Source of the DNA: Terriglobia bacterium
GTDB taxonomy: Bacteria; Acidobacteriota; Terriglobia; UBA7540
Assembly (NCBI GenBank): GCA_020073545.1
Contig: JAIQEZ010000005.1
Coordinates: 1 to 64,000 of the forward strand
DNA length: 64,000 bases
Direction of reading: 5' to 3'
The position numbers were made by a program, and so were the translations under genes. Shown here in pieces: positions 47,793 through 57,098 of this stretch (positions are counted from its first letter, which is position 1; each line of letters begins with the position of its first letter). Under the pieces are notes generated by a model. It was not told the origin of the DNA, did no database searches, and saw only the letters and a program-made list of their open reading frames with translations.

Positions 47793-48962
47793 ATGAAGAA
47801 CGACCTCTCCACATCGCCGCGAGTTGAACGCCAGCCGCCTGCACCAGGCTACCGGATCGTCCATGTGGACACCGCCCTGGACTTCCGGGGTGGCCAGCAG
47901 CAGTTGCTGCAACTGGCCCGCGGGCTCGGCTGGCGCGGCCACCAGCAACTTATCGTCTGTCCGGAGCGCAGCCTTCTGGCAGAACGCGCTCGGGAGGCCG
48001 GCTGCTCGGTTGCCGAGTTACCCGCCTACGATCCTGGGCACGTCCGGGGCGCTCTGCAGCTTCGCCGGCGCTTGCGCGCCGAACCCGCGGACCTCCTCCA
48101 CGCCCATGACGGCCAGGGGCAGACGATCTCCGCACTGGCGACCACCGGCCTGCCGGTCCGCCGAGCGGCAAGCCGCCTCGTTATGTTCCAACCGAAGTGG
48201 TTCGCCGGGGGTGGTTTCCTCCAAGGCCTGAAATACGAACACACTTGCCATGGCGTGATCGCGGTGTGCGAGTACGTGAAGCAATTGCTGGTCAGAACGG
48301 GCGTGTCCGCATCGCGAATCGAGGTCATCCCGGTGGGGATTGATTGGCCTGAGAATCCTCCGGGCCCCGAACTGCGTGCCCGCATGCGCGCGCAGTGGGG
48401 CTTGAGAGAGGATGACTTCGTGGTGGGCCATCTGGGAGCCTTTACACTCGAGAAGGGTCAAGACATCGCCGTCGAGGCCGCGATTCTGCTTGCGCCCAAG
48501 TTGCCTGGTCTCGAAATGCTGCTGGCGGGCGAAGTTTCCGCGCAGGCGCAGTCTCGCCTGGCCCCTCGGCTGCGGGCAGCAGCCGGTCACGCCCGCGTGC
48601 TGGAGTTCTTGGAGAATCCCTCCGAGTTTCTCTCCGCGCTCGACCTTTTCATCATGCCCTCGCGGGCTGAGGGCCTGCCCGCATCGGTCCTGCTAGCCAT
48701 GGCCAGCGGCCTGGGCGTGGTGGCCAGCAAGGTGGGCGGGCTGCCAGAGATCGTGACGCACGGAAAAACCGGGTGGCTCGTCCCTCCCGATTCCCCGGAA
48801 GCGTTGGCCGCCGGCATTCTGGAGGCGGCTTCGGACCGCGCCAGGCTGCGCGAATTCGGCGCCAGCGGTCGCGCGCGAGCCCGGCAGTTCTCCATTGAGC
48901 AGATGATCGCGCGGACAGAAGCCTTCTACGCCCGCCTCGTCGGCAGGCAGCAACAGGAGTAG
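47793..48962 (+). CDS. Family 4 glycosyltransferase (GT-B)
   Basis: About 390 residues with two Rossmann-like domains. 'DFRGGQQQLLQLARGLGWRG' is the N-terminal acceptor side, and 'HLGAFTLEKGQDIAVEA' and 'MPSRAEGLPASVLLAMASG' are donor-binding blocks, with the ExxxxxxxE pattern in the latter. The start at 'MKNDLSTS' fits; a longer frame overlaps the previous gene. Together with the preceding GT2 gene it forms a sugar-transfer pair. Confidence 0.87.
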   Translation: MKNDLSTSPRVERQPPAPGYRIVHVDTALDFRGGQQQLLQLARGLGWRGHQQLIVCPERSLLAERAREAGCSVAELPAYDPGHVRGALQLRRRLRAEPADLLHAHDGQGQTISALATTGLPVRRAASRLVMFQPKWFAGGGFLQGLKYEHTCHGVIAVCEYVKQLLVRTGVSASRIEVIPVGIDWPENPPGPELRARMRAQWGLREDDFVVGHLGAFTLEKGQDIAVEAAILLAPKLPGLEMLLAGEVSAQAQSRLAPRLRAAAGHARVLEFLENPSEFLSALDLFIMPSRAEGLPASVLLAMASGLGVVASKVGGLPEIVTHGKTGWLVPPDSPEALAAGILEAASDRARLREFGASGRARARQFSIEQMIARTEAFYARLVGRQQQE

Positions 48963-49022
48963 TCACCGTGAGCTCCGTGATGCCAAAGCGGCAAGAATGA
49001 CTTCCCAGAGCAGCAGCCGGGA

Positions 49023-49038
49023 CCTTGACGCGTCGAGG
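49023..49038. repeat. Possible distant copy of the 16-bp GC-rich palindrome
   Basis: CCTTGACGCGTCGAGG shares the GACGCGTC core and near-symmetry with the palindromes at 20845, 24214 and 28548, but its flanks differ. It lies in the gap ahead of the prepilin peptidase gene. Confidence 0.3.
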
Positions 49039-49094
49039 TTGGCCGGATACGATGCGCCCTAAGCAGTATAGAGAGGTCGAATAGAGTCGGGCTC

Positions 49095-49931
49095 ATGATC
49101 GATCTGACGATTGTCTTGTTCGGGCTCGTCTTCGGCAGCTTCCTCAATGTCTGCATCGCCCGGCTGCCCCAACACCAGTCGGTAGTCCGGCCGCGCTCCC
49201 AGTGTCCTCGCTGCGGTCACCCCATCCGCTGGTACGACAACGTCCCGCTCCTCAGCTACCTGATTTTGCGCGGGCACTGCCGGGATTGCCGCGCGCCGAT
49301 CTCCCGGGTCTATCCCCTGGTCGAGGCCCTCACCGCCGTAGTCCTGGTTCTGACTTTCCGGCAATACGGGCTGGGTCCCGAATTCATCAAATACGCGCTG
49401 TTCGGCATGCTGCTGATTGTCCTCGTTTTCACGGACCTCCTCGCACGTCGCCTTCCCCATGTGGTAACCGGGCTGGGAATTTTCCTGGGGTTGTTATTGA
49501 GCTTCATTATACCCGTAGATGACCGGCCGCTCGTCTGGATCGCTCGGCATTGGGACGTCTATCTCGAAGGCGCCGCTTCCTCTGTTGCCGGCGCCATCAC
49601 AGGAGCGCTGGTGGGGGGAGGGCTCTTTTATGTCGTGGGCGAAGCCTTCTACCGCCTCGGCGGCAGGCAGAAGGAATACCTCGGGTTCGGAGACGTCATG
49701 CTGATGCTCATGGTGGGGACTTTCCTGGGGGTGCCCCTGACGCTCATGACGATTCTTCTGGGCTCTTTGGGAGGAACGCTCATCGCACTCGGCGCGAACG
49801 CGTTAAGTTCTCGCTTTCGGAAGTATGCGTGGCCTTATGGGACGTTCCTGGGAGTTGCGGCGATTTACGCCTGCCTGTGGGGGAGCCGACTCCTCGACCT
49901 TTACCTCCGTTGGTCGGGAATCGCGGGCTGA
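49095..49931 (+). CDS. pilD: Prepilin peptidase / N-methyltransferase PilD
   Basis: A 278-residue membrane protease with about eight helices. The cytoplasmic N-terminal domain has the methyltransferase-associated zinc site (Cys37, Cys40, Cys62, Cys65). The aspartyl catalytic residues are Asp114 ('VFTDLLARRLP') and Asp200 ('GFGDVML'). It cleaves and N-methylates pilin-type leaders and would serve the pil motor encoded earlier in the window. It leads a two-gene unit with the PAS protein. Confidence 0.95.
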   Translation: MIDLTIVLFGLVFGSFLNVCIARLPQHQSVVRPRSQCPRCGHPIRWYDNVPLLSYLILRGHCRDCRAPISRVYPLVEALTAVVLVLTFRQYGLGPEFIKYALFGMLLIVLVFTDLLARRLPHVVTGLGIFLGLLLSFIIPVDDRPLVWIARHWDVYLEGAASSVAGAITGALVGGGLFYVVGEAFYRLGGRQKEYLGFGDVMLMLMVGTFLGVPLTLMTILLGSLGGTLIALGANALSSRFRKYAWPYGTFLGVAAIYACLWGSRLLDLYLRWSGIAG

Positions 49932-49932
49932 A

Positions 49933-50559
49933 ATGACTTCGCACCTCAGCTTTCTCCAGCTGACCTTCCTTGTTGGCGGCGCCGTTGTCGTGGCGCTTGT
50001 CCTGATTGTGGCAATATACACGCTCCACAAGTGCTTTCGCGGGACCTTGAAACCTGACGACTTCAAACCACCCCGGGCGCGGGTCGCAGACGAGACGGCG
50101 TTCACGCTCGCGACGATGCAGGCAGTCATTGCCCAGTTGAAGGATGAACAAAAGGCAACCCAGCCGAAGCTCGTGGCGGCGGAACAACGTGCCGAAGAGA
50201 ACACCCGCAAGATCGCGCTGATCGCTCAGGAAATGGACCAGGGTTTGATGGTCTTTGACCGCCAGGGCTTCCTGATTCAAGCCAATGCCCCTGCACGCGA
50301 GCTGCTCGGCCCAGACACTTGGTCGCGCCGCCGCTATGCGGAGCTCCTCCAGTCCATTCCAAGATTGGCGGAACTCGTGCGGACTTGCTTGGAGACGGGG
50401 GCCGAAAGCCGGAAGCAGACGGTCGAATACGAGGCCGGGGACGAAGGCACGCGGGCCATTGCGGTCTCAGTGCTTCCCGTTCGCGACCGAAACGGGAATA
50501 CCGAAGCCGTGGCCTGCTTGCTTCGGGGAGTGTCCTCAACGCCGGCGTCGCAGATGTAA
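49933..50559 (+). CDS. Membrane-anchored PAS-domain protein
   Basis: A 208-residue protein. One N-terminal helix (residues 8-30, 'LTFLVGGAVVVALVLIVAIY') is followed by a coiled coil (about 60-95, 'QLKDEQKATQPKLVAAEQRA') and a PAS domain ('GLMVFDRQGFLIQANAPARE'). No kinase or output domain follows, so it may be a truncated sensor or a PAS-only scaffold. It starts 1 base after the pilD stop (TGA-A-ATG), which implies translational coupling and a possible role in pilus control. Confidence 0.75.
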   Translation: MTSHLSFLQLTFLVGGAVVVALVLIVAIYTLHKCFRGTLKPDDFKPPRARVADETAFTLATMQAVIAQLKDEQKATQPKLVAAEQRAEENTRKIALIAQEMDQGLMVFDRQGFLIQANAPARELLGPDTWSRRRYAELLQSIPRLAELVRTCLETGAESRKQTVEYEAGDEGTRAIAVSVLPVRDRNGNTEAVACLLRGVSSTPASQM

Positions 50560-50676
50560 CGATCGGTAGTCACGATGAGAGCTCTGCTCGTCGTGGGCTT
50601 CTTGGATGCGGGCGTTTCAATCTCGCCGAACCCACAGCTGATTCCACCGACGAATTAATCCTGGCCACCACCTTCT

Positions 50677-51135
50677 TCACTGGACAGGCCCAGCACCAAT
50701 CTGGCCGAGGTGATGAACCAGATGCCGCAAGTAATCCTCTGCCGGAAACTTGAGCGTGACGGGTCCGCTCGAGCCAATTTGACAGGGGACTTCCAGTTTG
50801 GCAGGTGGCAGGTGGGCTATCACATGCGCCAGATACCGGCTGTAATTCGCCCACAGCGCCACCATCACTGCCCAATTCGCTTCCTCGGTCGCCTGCACGC
50901 GCACCCAACCGTCCTGGTCATAGCCAGGAAACTCCAGAGAGTCCTGTAACGACGCCCTTACAAAACGCTGGTGGTTGTTCGAGGCCGAATCAATCAGGTG
51001 GGCAACAACTTGCCTGCGCAACCACCCACCCGTCAACACCGGTTTTCTGCTTTCCTCTTCGCCAACCTTGCGAAGAATTCCCTCGGCGGAGTTTACGACG
51101 CGGATGATTTCCGCGCTCACTTTCAGAGTGTCCAT
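50677..51135 (-). CDS. DinB/YfiT-family metal-binding protein
   Basis: A 152-residue four-helix-bundle protein. Conserved His residues occur in 'VVAHLIDSASNNHQRF' and 'YLRHLVHHLGQI', matching the three-His metal site of DinB proteins. Members include thiol-transferases such as bacillithiol transferase; the substrate here is unknown. The start is set by GGGAGAAGAG ahead of 'MDTLKVSAEII'. Confidence 0.8.
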   Translation of the reverse strand: MDTLKVSAEIIRVVNSAEGILRKVGEEESRKPVLTGGWLRRQVVAHLIDSASNNHQRFVRASLQDSLEFPGYDQDGWVRVQATEEANWAVMVALWANYSRYLAHVIAHLPPAKLEVPCQIGSSGPVTLKFPAEDYLRHLVHHLGQIGAGPVQ

Positions 51136-51342
51136 GATCTCTTCTCCCACAGAAGTGACTTTGCCGCACGAAACGAACCACCCGTGCCCGATCAGCGATC
51201 TGGGCGACCAAATCCTTGGCTTGAATGTGATTGCCCGCCTCACCTGCAATTTACAGGCAATGTTCGGCCCCGGGTCGCGGTGCGATGTAGAGGGAACTCA
51301 TAGTTGATTCCACCGATGAATTAACCGTGGCTGCCTTCGCGT

Positions 51343-52083
51343 TCATCGCTCAAGCCATCTGACCAGATTCTGGAAAATCTTCAGGCCGTCTTGGGAATAC
51401 TGCGCGGGAAGCGAAGTGCGTTCGGGATGGGGCATCAAGCCCAGGACGAGGCCGGTCTCATCGCTGATCCCAGCAACGGCGTCCGGCGAACCATTCGGGT
51501 TGCTCGGATATTCCATCGTCGGCTGGCCCTTCTCGTCACCGTAGCGGAAAACCACCCGTGCCGGGGATGATGTACCGGCGGAACAGAACAAGGGGCGGCC
51601 CTCTCCGTGCGCGCAAGGCATCTCCAGGATTTGCCCCGCCAAGCCTTCGGTCCACACACACTTCTCCGCAGAAGCGATCAGGCGCAGCTTGCGGTCTTCA
51701 AACCGCGCGGACTGATTTTCGAGAAGCGCCATGGTTCTGTGGCCGGGTATTCGGTCAGGCAGAATCCCCGCTTCGGTGAGAACCTGAAACCCATTACAGA
51801 TTCCGAGCAAGGGCTTCTTCGCGTCCAGAAACCGCACCAACTGATCACGCAGCCGCGCTACGAGCATCGTGGCGAAAATCCGTCCTGCACCCAAGTGATC
51901 GCCGTAGGAGAATCCGCCCGGAACAATGGCGGCTTGAAAATCGCCGAGCCGGCTGTGGCCGTCGATCAGGTCCTTCAAGAGAACCAGTTCAGCCTTGCCT
52001 CCCGCCAGCTCTATCGCGGCGGCGGTCTCTTCGTGGCAATTGGTTCCGGGGGAATAGAGGATGGCGGTTTTTGCCTGGCTCAT
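51343..52083 (-). CDS. purQ: FGAM synthetase glutaminase subunit PurQ
   Basis: A 246-residue class I glutamine amidotransferase that supplies ammonia to PurL. The triad is Cys96 ('GICNGFQ'), His219 and Glu221 ('PHPERT'). 'GGFSYGDHLGAG' is the PurQ oxyanion loop. The ATG overlaps the purL stop by four bases (ATGA), so the two are co-translated. Confidence 0.95.
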   Translation of the reverse strand: MSQAKTAILYSPGTNCHEETAAAIELAGGKAELVLLKDLIDGHSRLGDFQAAIVPGGFSYGDHLGAGRIFATMLVARLRDQLVRFLDAKKPLLGICNGFQVLTEAGILPDRIPGHRTMALLENQSARFEDRKLRLIASAEKCVWTEGLAGQILEMPCAHGEGRPLFCSAGTSSPARVVFRYGDEKGQPTMEYPSNPNGSPDAVAGISDETGLVLGLMPHPERTSLPAQYSQDGLKIFQNLVRWLER

Positions 52084-54884
52084 TTCACGACCTCACGAAA
52101 GGTTTTGCTCCAACTCTCGGCCAACTGCGCAACGGCCTCTTCCCAGACAACCGCGCCGCGCTCGGTCACCGTCAAACGAGGCTCCTCGGTCACTTCGCCC
52201 AGGACCCGATAAGGTATCCCCGCGAGATGCGAGGAAAGCTCACAATCCGGCGAAACCTCAATCAAGCACGAGCCGATAAACTCACCGAAAAGCAGGCCGT
52301 CGCGGCGCCCCGGGGGGATGGCGTCAAGCTCGACGCGCGCCCCGAGACCCGATCCGAAGGCAGCTTCAAACAGTCGCAAGAGGATCCCTCCCTCGGCGAT
52401 GGCAGATCCCGAAACATACTGTCGGGCGGAGTGCAGCTTCAGCAGGCGATCCCACTGGGCTCGAATGGTAGTGGCGTCATAGGCATCAAATAGGCTGTCA
52501 CCGCGCTCCCCGAAGCAATCCGCGTAAACCGTGCCACCGACAACTTCGGGGTCGCAACGTCCCACCAGGACCAGCCGATTGCCAGGTCGCTTGAAATCTT
52601 TCGTGATGACTTGCTTCACATTCTCGACTCGCCCCACCGTGGCCACGGCGAGAGTAGGAGGCACATCGATTCTTCGCCCACCCGCCTCGAAGGTCCCCGA
52701 ACTCGAGTCTTTGCCGGAGATAAAGGGCACACCCAGTTCAACCGAAAGGCTTGAGATGGTTTCAACCATCCGGGTCAGTTCCCAGGCGACATCCGGCCGC
52801 ACCCGGGGCGTATAGAAGTTGTCGCACAGCACCATCTGGCGGTAGTCCGCACCTGCCACGACGGCCTTGGTGATGGCTTCAAACATCATGAGCCGGGCCA
52901 TCGCCCCGGGGTTGATCTCACCGTAAAACGGATTGAATGCCAGGGTGGTGATCACGCCGTTCGGCTTGTCACGGAGCGGCGCCGAAACGTAGAGGTTCGT
53001 CGGCATCCGATGATTTCTGCCCCCGTAAGGCCCCACGGCGGTTCTGCCCTGGATGGTGGTGTCAAAACGCGTGCCGGCGGCGCTCTGGTCGGCGCAATGA
53101 TAGTGCGAGAGGACGCGATGAACCGCCTCGGCCCAAGCGTCACGCGTGCGTGGCTCAGCGATGCTCACCGGCTGGAGCTTTCGCTGGGGCTGCGCCGTGG
53201 CGGTCGAGTCGATGGGGCACGCGCTCCAGAGGAACCCCATCTTCAGGTTGGTGACTTGCTGACCCTTCCAGGTCGCCTCCAGGCGAGCCGTGTCCGTAAA
53301 GCGCCCGAGGATGGAATAAGTCACCTCAAATCGGCGCAGAATCGATTGTGCCTCGGCGAGTTTTTCCGGAGGCACCGCAATCAGCATCCGCTCCTGGGAC
53401 TCGGACAGGAGAATTTCCCACGCGGTCAGGCTCTGGTCCTTCAAGGGAACGGCATCCAAATCGAGTTGCACGCCGGTTTCAGCGCCCATCTCGCCGGCGG
53501 CACACGAAATGCCTCCCGCTCCGAGGTCGGTAATCGAGCGGATGCATCCCTGGTCGCGCAGAATGGGAATCGCCGTCGTGAAACGCCGTTCAGTGATCGG
53601 GTGCCCGATTTGGACGGCCGCCGATTCCTTTTTCAGAGTCTCCCCCGTCATGCCGGTGGAACTGGCGGTGGCTCCGTGTATTCCGTCGCGGCCCGTCTCG
53701 CCGCCGATCAGCAAGGCAATGTCGCCGGGGCGCGGCGGATCTTTCTGCGCATACTTCTTGGGGATGAGGCCCAAGGAGTGCCCCAAGGCAAAGCATTTGG
53801 CATAGCCCGGATGACACCGATAGAGGGGATGCATCATGGGGATGCCCATCGGGTTGGTATAGTAAGCCGTGGCCCGAATCGATTCGGAAACGATCAGCTC
53901 CGGAGGCAGAGCGCCCACCGGCACCTCGTCATCCGGCATTCGAGGGTCCATCGTGCCCATGACGGTCGTCCCCCCGATCGGATAGGCGCCTTTGCCAAAT
54001 CCCAGCGTGTCCCGAATCACCCCACCGTGCTTGGTGGCGATGCCACCGAAAGGAGCGATGGAGCTTGGGAAGTTGTGCGTCTCGCCCTTGATGGTAATGA
54101 CCCAATCAGCTACAAACTCCATCCCGCCCGCATTGTCCGTGAAAGACGACACGACGAGAGGATGATTGATCCGGCGTGTAGCTTCGCTCAGTTTCTTCAA
54201 CAACCCCAGGCTCTTCCAGGTGGTGTGGTAACAGTGATCGCTCCAACTTTGGACGAGAATCTCGATCTCCGCATCGGTGTAAGGCCTGCCCCGCTCCTGC
54301 TCGTGCGCCTGGATCACTTTCATCTGCGAAAGCGGCGCGTACCAGGATCGTGCGTGCGACAAAGCCCCGAGTTCCGCATCGCTCAAATTCCGTAGCGAAA
54401 CCTCGCCGACAGGATCAGGCTTCCCACTCGGCCGCAAAGTGAGCACAACCTCGTGCTGATCCCGAATCCTCTCGACGACTTTGTTGTAGAGGAACCGGGC
54501 AGCTACCGCTTTCGCCTCCGATTCGTCGAGCCCGCAGAATTGGTATCGCCTGCTCAAGCGGGCGAATTCCAATCCGGTTTCACCCAGGGCGTGCGCGCCG
54601 GCGAGGATCGAGGGTGTCTCAGGGTCAGTGACGGCAGGGCGATAGGCGATCTCCACGATGGGACCCTGTCGAGGGTCGAGCTGAGACCTCTCCGCAGGAA
54701 CCTGGTAAAGGGTATTGACCAGGAGCGGCATGAGTTTTCCCAGGTCGAAGGACCCCTCAAGCCAAAAGACCCTCTCGATAATCAGATTGGTGAGGCGAGT
54801 GTGGCCACGCCGATGAAAGAAGCTCAACCAGTTGCGGGCCTCAGGATCATCTTTCGACAGGGTATAAATGCTGTGGATTGCCAT
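52080..54884 (-). CDS. purL: FGAM synthetase PurL with fused PurS-like N-terminus
   Basis: A 934-residue synthetase that converts FGAR to FGAM in purine synthesis. It is longer than small PurL (about 740) but lacks the glutaminase of large PurL. An N-terminal extension of about 150 residues resembles PurS. Core blocks include 'KVIQAHEQERGRPYTDAEIE', 'KGETHNFPSSIAPFGGIATK' and 'ATASSTGMTGETLKKESAAV'. The arrangement, PurS-PurL fused and PurQ separate, makes a separate purS gene unnecessary. Confidence 0.93.
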   Translation of the reverse strand: MAIHSIYTLSKDDPEARNWLSFFHRRGHTRLTNLIIERVFWLEGSFDLGKLMPLLVNTLYQVPAERSQLDPRQGPIVEIAYRPAVTDPETPSILAGAHALGETGLEFARLSRRYQFCGLDESEAKAVAARFLYNKVVERIRDQHEVVLTLRPSGKPDPVGEVSLRNLSDAELGALSHARSWYAPLSQMKVIQAHEQERGRPYTDAEIEILVQSWSDHCYHTTWKSLGLLKKLSEATRRINHPLVVSSFTDNAGGMEFVADWVITIKGETHNFPSSIAPFGGIATKHGGVIRDTLGFGKGAYPIGGTTVMGTMDPRMPDDEVPVGALPPELIVSESIRATAYYTNPMGIPMMHPLYRCHPGYAKCFALGHSLGLIPKKYAQKDPPRPGDIALLIGGETGRDGIHGATASSTGMTGETLKKESAAVQIGHPITERRFTTAIPILRDQGCIRSITDLGAGGISCAAGEMGAETGVQLDLDAVPLKDQSLTAWEILLSESQERMLIAVPPEKLAEAQSILRRFEVTYSILGRFTDTARLEATWKGQQVTNLKMGFLWSACPIDSTATAQPQRKLQPVSIAEPRTRDAWAEAVHRVLSHYHCADQSAAGTRFDTTIQGRTAVGPYGGRNHRMPTNLYVSAPLRDKPNGVITTLAFNPFYGEINPGAMARLMMFEAITKAVVAGADYRQMVLCDNFYTPRVRPDVAWELTRMVETISSLSVELGVPFISGKDSSSGTFEAGGRRIDVPPTLAVATVGRVENVKQVITKDFKRPGNRLVLVGRCDPEVVGGTVYADCFGERGDSLFDAYDATTIRAQWDRLLKLHSARQYVSGSAIAEGGILLRLFEAAFGSGLGARVELDAIPPGRRDGLLFGEFIGSCLIEVSPDCELSSHLAGIPYRVLGEVTEEPRLTVTERGAVVWEEAVAQLAESWSKTFREVVK

Positions 54885-55190
54885 CTTAGCCTCAAAGAAC
54901 GAGTTGTGGATGCAGTGGGCTCATTTCACCGTGTTGCACCGGTTTCACACGTGCCGAGTTCCATTCGTGCCAGGAATTCCGCAATCGCCCGCACTCCCCC
55001 GGGGAAGATGGGAGGCGCATTCGGAAGGGGAAGCATACTTTGATCAAGCGGTCCATTATAGCTGGGAAGGGCAACCTTCGTCTCTCCTTGTACTTCAACA
55101 TATTGGGTGGCAATAGACCCAGCAGCGCGATTCTGCGGCGAGCTTCTTACGACGAGTGAAAATGAGTCTTCGGTGGCGCGGCGGGAGGAG
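54885..55190. promoter_or_regulatory. purL upstream region with -10-like TATAAT
   Basis: On the minus strand a perfect TATAAT lies at 55060-55055, about 170 bases before the purL start. No clear -35 precedes it. The rest of the gap has no credible gene. Confidence 0.4.
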
Positions 55191-55219
55191 TTGATTTTGG
55201 CTGTGAGAAAGCGTAGATT
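55191..55219 (+). promoter_or_regulatory. Predicted promoter of the secreted coiled-coil gene pair
   Basis: TTGATT and TAGATT are separated by exactly 17 bases, about 40 bases before the first gene of the pair. Confidence 0.45.
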
Positions 55220-55261
55220 CTGAAAAGGGATCGAGCGTGCCGCCCCTCGAGGAAGGGCTAT

Positions 55262-55879
55262 ATGAATATGCGTTCGAAGATTTGTATCCTTGCGTGCGTG
55301 GTCTTCTGTCTTGCTCCTGGCGCGGGCAAGGCCCAGAAACCTGACACGACCGACACTTCGCTGGGCGATCTCGCCCGCCAGTTACGCGCTGAGAAGTCAA
55401 AAGAAAGCAAGCCGGCGAAGGTCTTCACGAACGATAACCTGCCCAGGCGCGGCGGGGAGGAGGGAAACCTTTCGGTTGCCTCCGGGATCAGCGAAAACCC
55501 CGCGGAAAAGAAACCTGAAAAACCTGCCGGGGAAGCTGGCCCGGAAACCAAGGGGAAGGGTGAAGCGAACCCTACCGCCGAGGCCGGAGCAGGTCACGGC
55601 GAGAAGTATTACCGCGCGCGCCTGAGTGACCTGCAGGGCAAACATGATCTGCACAAGCGCGAACTCGACGTCCTTCAGCAAAAGATTAACTTGAATCAGA
55701 CTCAGTATTACACCGACCCCAACAAGAGTCTCCAGCAGCAGTACACTCGCAACGACATCAATAAACTCAATCAGGATATCGACGCAAAGAAGCAACAGAT
55801 TGCTGAAGACGAGAAGGCCATCGAGGATTTGCACGACCAACTCCGACGCGAGGGCGGCGACCCCGGCTGGCTGCGTTAG
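55262..55879 (+). CDS. Secreted coiled-coil protein (SLGDLARQLR family)
   Basis: A 205-residue exported protein. After the signal peptide ('KICILACVVFCLAPGAGKAQ') comes 'SLGDLARQLRAEKSKESKPA' and 'KVFTNDNLPRRGG', both shared with the neighbour. A Pro/Glu/Lys-rich linker leads to a long coiled coil (about residues 118-195, 'LQGKHDLHKRELDVLQQKIN'). GAGGAAGG lies before the ATG. The function is unknown; I recall similar SLGDLAR/KVFTNDNL proteins from Acidobacteria. Confidence 0.75.
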   Translation: MNMRSKICILACVVFCLAPGAGKAQKPDTTDTSLGDLARQLRAEKSKESKPAKVFTNDNLPRRGGEEGNLSVASGISENPAEKKPEKPAGEAGPETKGKGEANPTAEAGAGHGEKYYRARLSDLQGKHDLHKRELDVLQQKINLNQTQYYTDPNKSLQQQYTRNDINKLNQDIDAKKQQIAEDEKAIEDLHDQLRREGGDPGWLR

Positions 55880-55995
55880 CCCCGATCCCGGAGTTGAAGT
55901 TGTTCTGCGTGACATGCTCAGATCTCTTTAGGAACACTAAGCTTAAGGCCCCGATCCGCGTTCCTGCTTCGGGATCGGGATTAAGCGAGGTACAC

Positions 55996-56610
55996 ATGCG
56001 GAAGACGCCAATGCTGCTGATCGTTGTCGGGCTGTCCGTGGCTTTGCCGCTTCTCGCCAAACCCGAGCAGGAATCGCTTGGGGATTTGGCACGACAGCTC
56101 CGCGAGCAGCGGGAGAAAGAGTCCAAGAAGCCCGTCAAGGTCTTTACCAACGACAACCTCCCGGCCCGTCCGCCTTGGGATGAAGGGCCGACCGCGGCCT
56201 CGGGACTCTCTGAGACTCCTGGCGGCGGGCAAAGGCCCAATTCAACCCCACCCACAACGAAACCCCCAGAATCAGTCGAGGAAAAGCGTAGCGTTGGGCC
56301 GGAGTCTCCCGAGGGCAAGGTCAAGACCCGCGACTATTGGCAAGCCAGGTTCAAAGAGGCGCGCGGAAAGCTCGCCCGCACGCGAGAGGAACAACAGCTC
56401 GCTGAAGATGAACTGAACTTGCTCCAGATTCAACAAGCCCGGGAGCTTGACCCCCATGCCAAGCAGGAGCTCGACGCCAGGGGGCGCGACAAACAAGCCG
56501 AAGTTGATACGAGACGGGCCGCTACCGACGCAGCCCAGAAGGCCTTGAATGATCTTGAGAAGGAATTCAAAGAGAGCGGCGCTCCGGAAGACTGGAGCAG
56601 CACGGAGTAG
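55996..56610 (+). CDS. Secreted coiled-coil protein (SLGDLARQLR family), second copy
   Basis: A 204-residue paralogue of the gene just upstream. It has a signal peptide ('MLLIVVGLSVALPLLA'), then 'SLGDLARQLREQREKESKKP' and 'KVFTNDNLPARP', a Pro-rich linker and a coiled coil ('EQQLAEDELNLLQIQQAREL'). GAGG precedes the ATG. The pair probably arose by tandem duplication, since the two conserved blocks are the best-kept parts. Confidence 0.75.
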   Translation: MRKTPMLLIVVGLSVALPLLAKPEQESLGDLARQLREQREKESKKPVKVFTNDNLPARPPWDEGPTAASGLSETPGGGQRPNSTPPTTKPPESVEEKRSVGPESPEGKVKTRDYWQARFKEARGKLARTREEQQLAEDELNLLQIQQARELDPHAKQELDARGRDKQAEVDTRRAATDAAQKALNDLEKEFKESGAPEDWSSTE

Positions 56611-56616
56611 GTCCTG

Positions 56617-56841
56617 TCACCTCATCGCCCTCGTGATGCGCGAACAGCGTATCTCCTCATTGGCCGTGCGGACCGATCGGTAATACAGTCCATCAACCAA
56701 ATATCCGAAGTGCCGGCCAGCGTACAAGTGCGCCACGAATTTGCCTGCCGCGATGCACAGGACCAGCGCGTTGGCGGTGATGGCGAGCCGCTTCTCTGGG
56801 CATTTGTCGAGAACCGGAGCGGATGCGGAACTCATACCCAA
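56617..56841 (-). pseudogene. GT39-like glycosyltransferase N-terminal fragment
   Basis: 74 residues. 'KFVAHLYAGRHFGYLVDGLY' matches the first loop of GT39-type membrane glycosyltransferases (consensus 'HLLTAGRYGYFRDELYY'), with the first helix before it. The frame ends soon after, and the next gene lies in another direction, so only the beginning of a large gene remains. A functional small protein cannot be excluded. Confidence 0.45.
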
Positions 56842-57098
56842 TCGAAGTGTAGAACATTTCCAGGCGCGACTGGCTTTGGCGGCCCGCCACTGAGGGCCGA
56901 GCCAAGGTAGCCCCGGGCGGGAGAAGCCCTGAAATGATCCCCCAAGACCCTTCTTACCGCAGAGACGCGGAGGCGCGGAGATTTGAAAACAAGAGGCACT
57001 TTCTCTGCTTCTCGGCGTCTCTGCGGTAAACGTAACCGTTTTTCCAGAGCATCGGAGGCAAGAGAGTTCGCGGTGCCCACCTCCGCGCTCCTTTCGTC

